DNA of 64,000 nt from Massilia sp. Root418 (lineage in GTDB: Bacteria; Pseudomonadota; Gammaproteobacteria; Burkholderiales; Burkholderiaceae_D), in NCBI RefSeq assembly GCF_001425265.1, contig NZ_LMEC01000026.1:497877-561876 (forward strand), written 5' to 3'. Shown here piece after piece: positions 60,866 through 64,000 of this stretch; the stretch's first letter is position 1, and each line of letters opens with the position of its first letter. A program made the position numbers and the translations under genes. Under the pieces are notes generated by a model. That model did no database searches and had not been told where the DNA came from. It saw only the letters and a program-made list of their open reading frames with translations.

Positions 60866-62557
60866 ATGCCTTTGCCGACACTCCGACGCTTGCTGCTGCT
60901 GGCACTGCTCCTGGCACCGCTGCTGGTGCTGACGGGTGCGCGCCACGCGCAGGCTGCGGAAACGCGCAAGGTGCTGGTGCTGTATTCGCTGGGCTCCGAT
61001 TCCGCGTCGGCATGGCAGCAGCTGGTGCGCAAGGGCCTGTACGACGAACTGGCCGGCAAGCGCTGGGGCGATGGACCCAACATATTCGAAGAGCACTTCG
61101 ACGCCGTGCGCGTGGGCGAACAGGCCGCGCTGGACAGCATGGCGCCCTATTTGCGCGTCAAGTACGCCAACGTGAAGCTGGACGCCATCGTGACTGAAAA
61201 CCACCTCGCGGCCGGCTTCCTCAACAGCCACCCCGAATTATTCCCCGGCGTGCCCCGCTTCTACGTGAACCATGGCCGGCGCAACTGGCGCCCGGGCGAC
61301 GGCGAAGCGCTGGAACTGGCGCCGGACTACGGCCGCATGCTGGGCGTGATCCCGCTGGTGGCGCCCGGCGTCAAGCGCGTGGTGGTGGTGGGCGACCAGT
61401 CGCCGCGCGTACAGGAATGGATTGCCGGCGTGCGCGCCGCATCGCGCCCTTACAGCAAGCAGATCGCCTTCGATTACTGGGACCGGCAGAGCTTTGCTGA
61501 ACTGTACCGGCGCGCCGGCATGCTGGGCGGGGACACCGCCATCCTGATGTTCGCCACCTACCGCGACAGCGCCGGCGAGATCGGCCAGCCGTCGGAAGTG
61601 ATGCACAAGCTTGCGGCGGTATCGCCGGTACCGGTATTCACGCACGTGGAGTCGCTGGTGACGCCGGGCGTGGTGGGCGGCTATGTGCTGAGCGGCGAAG
61701 CGATCGGCCGCGTGATCGCCCGCATCCTGCACGGCCAGCCGGCCGACTTGAGCGGCGTGCAGCGCTACATCTTCGACCACCCCACCGCCGAGCGCCACCA
61801 GCTGCGCAACCTGCCGCCGGAAGCGCTGCTGCGCAACCGCCCGGTGGGCTTATGGGAGCTGTACCGCTGGCAGATCATGCTGGGCGGGACGCTGATCCTG
61901 CTGGAGGGCGTGCTGATTACGGTGCTGGTGCGGGTGCTGCGCTCGCGCCGCACCGCGCTGGCGGCGCTGAACGACGAACGCAACAACCTGGAGGACCGGG
62001 TGCTGCAGCGCACGCTGGAGCTGCTGACGGTGAACTCCAAGCTGGAACAGCTGGCCACTACCGACCCGCTGACCGGCATTGCGAACCGGCGCAGGATGAC
62101 GGAACAGATTTCCAAGGAACTGGACCGCGCGCGCCGCTACAAGCATCCGCTGGCGCTGCTGATGGTGGATATCGACCATTTCAAGCGCATCAACGATACG
62201 TACGGCCACGAGGTGGGCGACCAGGCCATCGTGGCAGTGGCGGGCGCGCTGTCGGCCGCCATGCGCAGCATCGACCTGGTGGCGCGCTTCGGCGGGGAGG
62301 AGTTCGTGCTGCTGATGCCGGAGGCGTCGCTGGAGACGGCTGGCGGGGCGGCCGAGCGGCTGCGGGAGACGGTGTCGCAGCTGTGCATTGATGTGGAGGG
62401 AGGGCTGTCGATTTCGCTCACGATCAGCGTGGGCGTGGCGGCGTCCTATCCGCAAGAGGCGCCGGATTCGCCGTCCGCGCTGCTGGTGCGGGCTGATAAG
62501 GCGCTGTACCAGGCCAAAAAGGATGGGCGGGACCGGGTGGTGTTGAATGCTGCGTGA
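60866..62557 (+). CDS. Diguanylate cyclase with periplasmic binding-protein-like sensor
   Basis: The 563-residue protein has a signal-like N-terminus (about 1-30), a periplasmic domain resembling ABC-type substrate-binding proteins (about 33-325, KVLVLYSLGSDSASAWQQLV and later FDHPTAERHQLRNLPPEALLRNRP), one transmembrane helix (about 336-358), a coiled-coil linker and a GGDEF domain. The signature GGEEF is intact and is followed by ARFGGEEFVLLMPEA. A periplasmic ligand probably controls c-di-GMP synthesis. The coding strand faces away from the NRPS operon. Confidence 0.9.
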   Translation: MPLPTLRRLLLLALLLAPLLVLTGARHAQAAETRKVLVLYSLGSDSASAWQQLVRKGLYDELAGKRWGDGPNIFEEHFDAVRVGEQAALDSMAPYLRVKYANVKLDAIVTENHLAAGFLNSHPELFPGVPRFYVNHGRRNWRPGDGEALELAPDYGRMLGVIPLVAPGVKRVVVVGDQSPRVQEWIAGVRAASRPYSKQIAFDYWDRQSFAELYRRAGMLGGDTAILMFATYRDSAGEIGQPSEVMHKLAAVSPVPVFTHVESLVTPGVVGGYVLSGEAIGRVIARILHGQPADLSGVQRYIFDHPTAERHQLRNLPPEALLRNRPVGLWELYRWQIMLGGTLILLEGVLITVLVRVLRSRRTALAALNDERNNLEDRVLQRTLELLTVNSKLEQLATTDPLTGIANRRRMTEQISKELDRARRYKHPLALLMVDIDHFKRINDTYGHEVGDQAIVAVAGALSAAMRSIDLVARFGGEEFVLLMPEASLETAGGAAERLRETVSQLCIDVEGGLSISLTISVGVAASYPQEAPDSPSALLVRADKALYQAKKDGRDRVVLNAA

Positions 62558-62570
62558 ATGGCGGCGCTGC

Positions 62571-62606
62571 GGCGGGTTACGCGCTACGCGCTAACCCGCC
62601 CTACGG
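62571..62606. repeat. REP-like palindrome, left of the 8-bp array
   Basis: A 36-bp palindromic element with GGCGGGTTACGCG facing CGCGCTAACCCGCC. It is identical to the copy at 37687-37722. Confidence 0.85.
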
Positions 62607-62614
62607 CCACGGGT

Positions 62615-62718
62615 CCCGTTGTCCCGTTGTCCCGTTGTCCCGTTGTCCCGTTGTCCCGTTGTCCCGTTGTCCCGTGATCCCGTGGCCACGTGGTCCCGTG
62701 ATCCCGTGGTCTCGTATG
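62615..62718. repeat. 8-bp tandem array (CCCGTTGT)n
   Basis: Seven perfect CCCGTTGT units (62615-62670) are followed by six degenerate units (CCCGTGAT, CCCGTGGC, CACGTGGT and similar) up to 62718. The array sits exactly between two inverted REP-like elements. It is non-coding. Confidence 0.95.
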
Positions 62719-62747
62719 GCGGGTTAGGCGGAACGCCGTAACCCGCC
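62711..62747. repeat. REP-like palindrome, right of the 8-bp array
   Basis: The element reads GGCGGGTTAGGCG facing CGCCGTAACCCGCC, in the opposite orientation to the left copy. It ends three bases before the maiA stop codon. Confidence 0.8.
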
Positions 62748-62750
62748 GAA

Positions 62751-63395
62751 CTACTCGGCGTCGGGCTGCTGCGCGGGGTGCGCGGCCTGGAACGCAGGCA
62801 GCTCGGCGCAGTTGGCGGCGATGCGCGCGATGTTGGGATACGGCGCCAGGTCCACTTCGAAGCGCTCCGCATTGAACACCTGCGGCACCAAACAGCAATC
62901 AGCCAGGGTCGGCGTGTCGCCGTGGCAGAAGCGGCCAGTGGCGCCGTCGCGCGCAAGGTGCGCCTCGAACGTGGCCAGGCCCAGGCGCATCCAGTGGCGT
63001 ATCCATTCCAGCTTGGCCTGCTCGTCCAGCTTGAGCGTGTGCACCAGGTAGCGCAGCACGCGCAGGTTGCTGAGCGGGTGCGTGTCGCAAGCGATGGTCA
63101 TGGCCAGCGCGCGCACGCGCGCGCGGCCCGCCGCGTCGGCCGGCAGCAGCGGCGCCAGCGGATGCTGCTCCTCCAGGTACTCCATGATGGCCAGCGACTG
63201 GGTCAGCAGCGTGCCTTCGTCGTCCAGCGCCGGCAGCAGCGCGCCGGGATTGACTTCGCGGTAAGCCTCCCCCAGCTGCTCGCCCCCGCCGCGCAGCAGG
63301 TGCACCGGCACCGCCTCGTAGGGCAGCGCCTTCAGGTTGAGCGCAATCCGGACGCGGTAGGCGGCCGAACTGCGGAAGTAGGTGTAGAGCTTCAT
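62751..63395 (-). CDS. maiA: Maleylacetoacetate isomerase (zeta GST)
   Basis: The 214-residue glutathione S-transferase-fold enzyme begins MKLYTYFRSSAAYRVRIALNLK, with the zeta-class SSxxxRVRIAL motif for glutathione. It contains NPGALLPALDDEGTLLTQSLAIMEYL and a helical C-terminal domain. It isomerises maleylacetoacetate to fumarylacetoacetate in tyrosine/homogentisate breakdown. ATGA couples it to the fumarylacetoacetate hydrolase gene. Confidence 0.95.
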   Translation of the reverse strand: MKLYTYFRSSAAYRVRIALNLKALPYEAVPVHLLRGGGEQLGEAYREVNPGALLPALDDEGTLLTQSLAIMEYLEEQHPLAPLLPADAAGRARVRALAMTIACDTHPLSNLRVLRYLVHTLKLDEQAKLEWIRHWMRLGLATFEAHLARDGATGRFCHGDTPTLADCCLVPQVFNAERFEVDLAPYPNIARIAANCAELPAFQAAHPAQQPDAE

Positions 63396-64000
63396 GCGCC
63401 GCGCTCCTGGCGCTCCCGGTAATGCGCCACGGTCTGGTCGATGGCGCCGAAGATGCTGGCGCCCTGCGGATCGAACATCTCGATGCGCACGCTGTCGCCG
63501 AACTTGAGGAAGCCGGTGGCAGGCTTGCCGCCTTCAATGGTTTCGTACATGCGCACTTCGGCCAGGCAGCAGTAACCCACGCCGCCGTTGGCGATGCTGG
63601 AACCGTGCAGGCTGCCCTGCTTGTTGGACACGGTGCCCGAACCGATAATGGTGCCGGCCGCCAGCTCGCGCGTCTTGGCGGCGTGCGCCACCAGCTGGGC
63701 GAAGCTGAAGGTCATGTCTTCACCGGCGTTCGGCTTGCCGAAGGGCTGGGCGTTCAGGTGCACGGTGAGCGGCAGGCGCAGCTTGCTGTCCGCCCAGTGC
63801 GCGCCCAGTTCGTCCGGCGTGACCGCGACCGGCGAGAAGGCGCTGGCCGGCTTGGAGTTGAAGAAGCCGAAGCCCTTGGCCAGTTCGTTCGGAATCAGGT
63901 TGCGCAGCGATACGTCGTTCACCAGCATCACCAGGCGGATGGCGCTGGCTGCGTCGGCGTCGCTGGCGCCCATGCGCACGTCGCCGGTGATTACCGCCAC
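63392..64000 (-). CDS. Fumarylacetoacetate hydrolase family protein, 5' end cut by window edge
   Basis: The visible 202 residues are the C-terminal part; the frame is open at the right edge, so the N-terminus (perhaps 120 residues) lies outside. The FAH fold is recognisable in VMLVNDVSLRNLIPNELAKGFGFF, where the catalytic and metal residues lie, and in GTIIGSGTVSNKQGS. The product would be fumarate and acetoacetate, following maiA. The stop overlaps the maiA start as ATGA. Confidence 0.93.
   Translation of the reverse strand: MAVITGDVRMGASDADAASAIRLVMLVNDVSLRNLIPNELAKGFGFFNSKPASAFSPVAVTPDELGAHWADSKLRLPLTVHLNAQPFGKPNAGEDMTFSFAQLVAHAAKTRELAAGTIIGSGTVSNKQGSLHGSSIANGGVGYCCLAEVRMYETIEGGKPATGFLKFGDSVRIEMFDPQGASIFGAIDQTVAHYRERQERGA

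Noticed and set aside
62611..62718. CRISPR array at the CCCGTTGT repeats
   Set aside because: Units are contiguous 8-mers with no spacers, so this is a minisatellite.

Overview
The window looks like chromosome from a GC-rich betaproteobacterium of the Oxalobacteraceae (Massilia / Duganella type). The grounds are gene content and protein style: an iscRSUA-hscBA-fdx-iscX operon, an ECF sigma/DUF3619/DUF3106/RDD operon, PEP-CTERM proteins, CstA beside a Cache-type two-component system, and abundant REP-like palindromes. This assignment is by recognition, not by a database search. No rRNA, tRNA, CRISPR array, prophage or insertion sequence was seen.

Layout. 1-3045: c-di-GMP/HDOD signalling and a NarL-type response regulator. 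3050-6959: a Cache histidine kinase divergent from cstA-ybdD, probably a pyruvate/peptide uptake module. 7002-15080: a tightly coupled minus-strand operon encoding a MoxR-like AAA ATPase, a repeat-containing hypothetical protein, a metallopeptidase-vWA protein, a small hypothetical protein, a PaaK-like adenylate-forming enzyme and a NadR-like NMN adenylyltransferase/kinase, with a frameshifted DUF29 gene upstream. This is the best candidate for an undescribed system. 15163-19210: a WG-repeat-like secreted protein and a second candidate system, a P-loop ATPase paired with a TPR protein. 19349-25106: core genes pnp, rpsO, leuA and pssA. 25215-30018: SIMPL, YidB, a GAF-degenerate GGDEF-EAL protein and a PEP-CTERM HAF-repeat protein. 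29870-33143: the ilvB-ilvH-ilvC operon.

33625-35915: ECF sigma operon. 35912-38709: RsuA-family pseudouridine synthase with an altered active site, threonine aldolase and a methyltransferase. 38696-44231: the complete isc operon, read from a promoter that carries a near-consensus IscR site. 44379-47903: a divergent uracil-DNA-glycosylase-like protein, a LysE/ArgO exporter divergent from an ArgP-like LysR regulator, and a second HAF/PEP-CTERM protein. 48029-60683: a compact natural-product locus with a MacAB-like ABC exporter convergent on an MFS exporter plus a 2370-residue NRPS-PKS (C-A-PCP-KS-AT-ACP-TE). 60866-62557: a periplasmic-binding-domain diguanylate cyclase. 62571-62747: a REP pair enclosing an 8-bp tandem array. 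62751-64000: maiA and a truncated fumarylacetoacetate hydrolase gene (tyrosine catabolism).

Recurring themes are translational coupling by ATGA or TAATG overlaps, three convergent gene pairs with overlapping stop codons, and REP-like palindromes at three sites.
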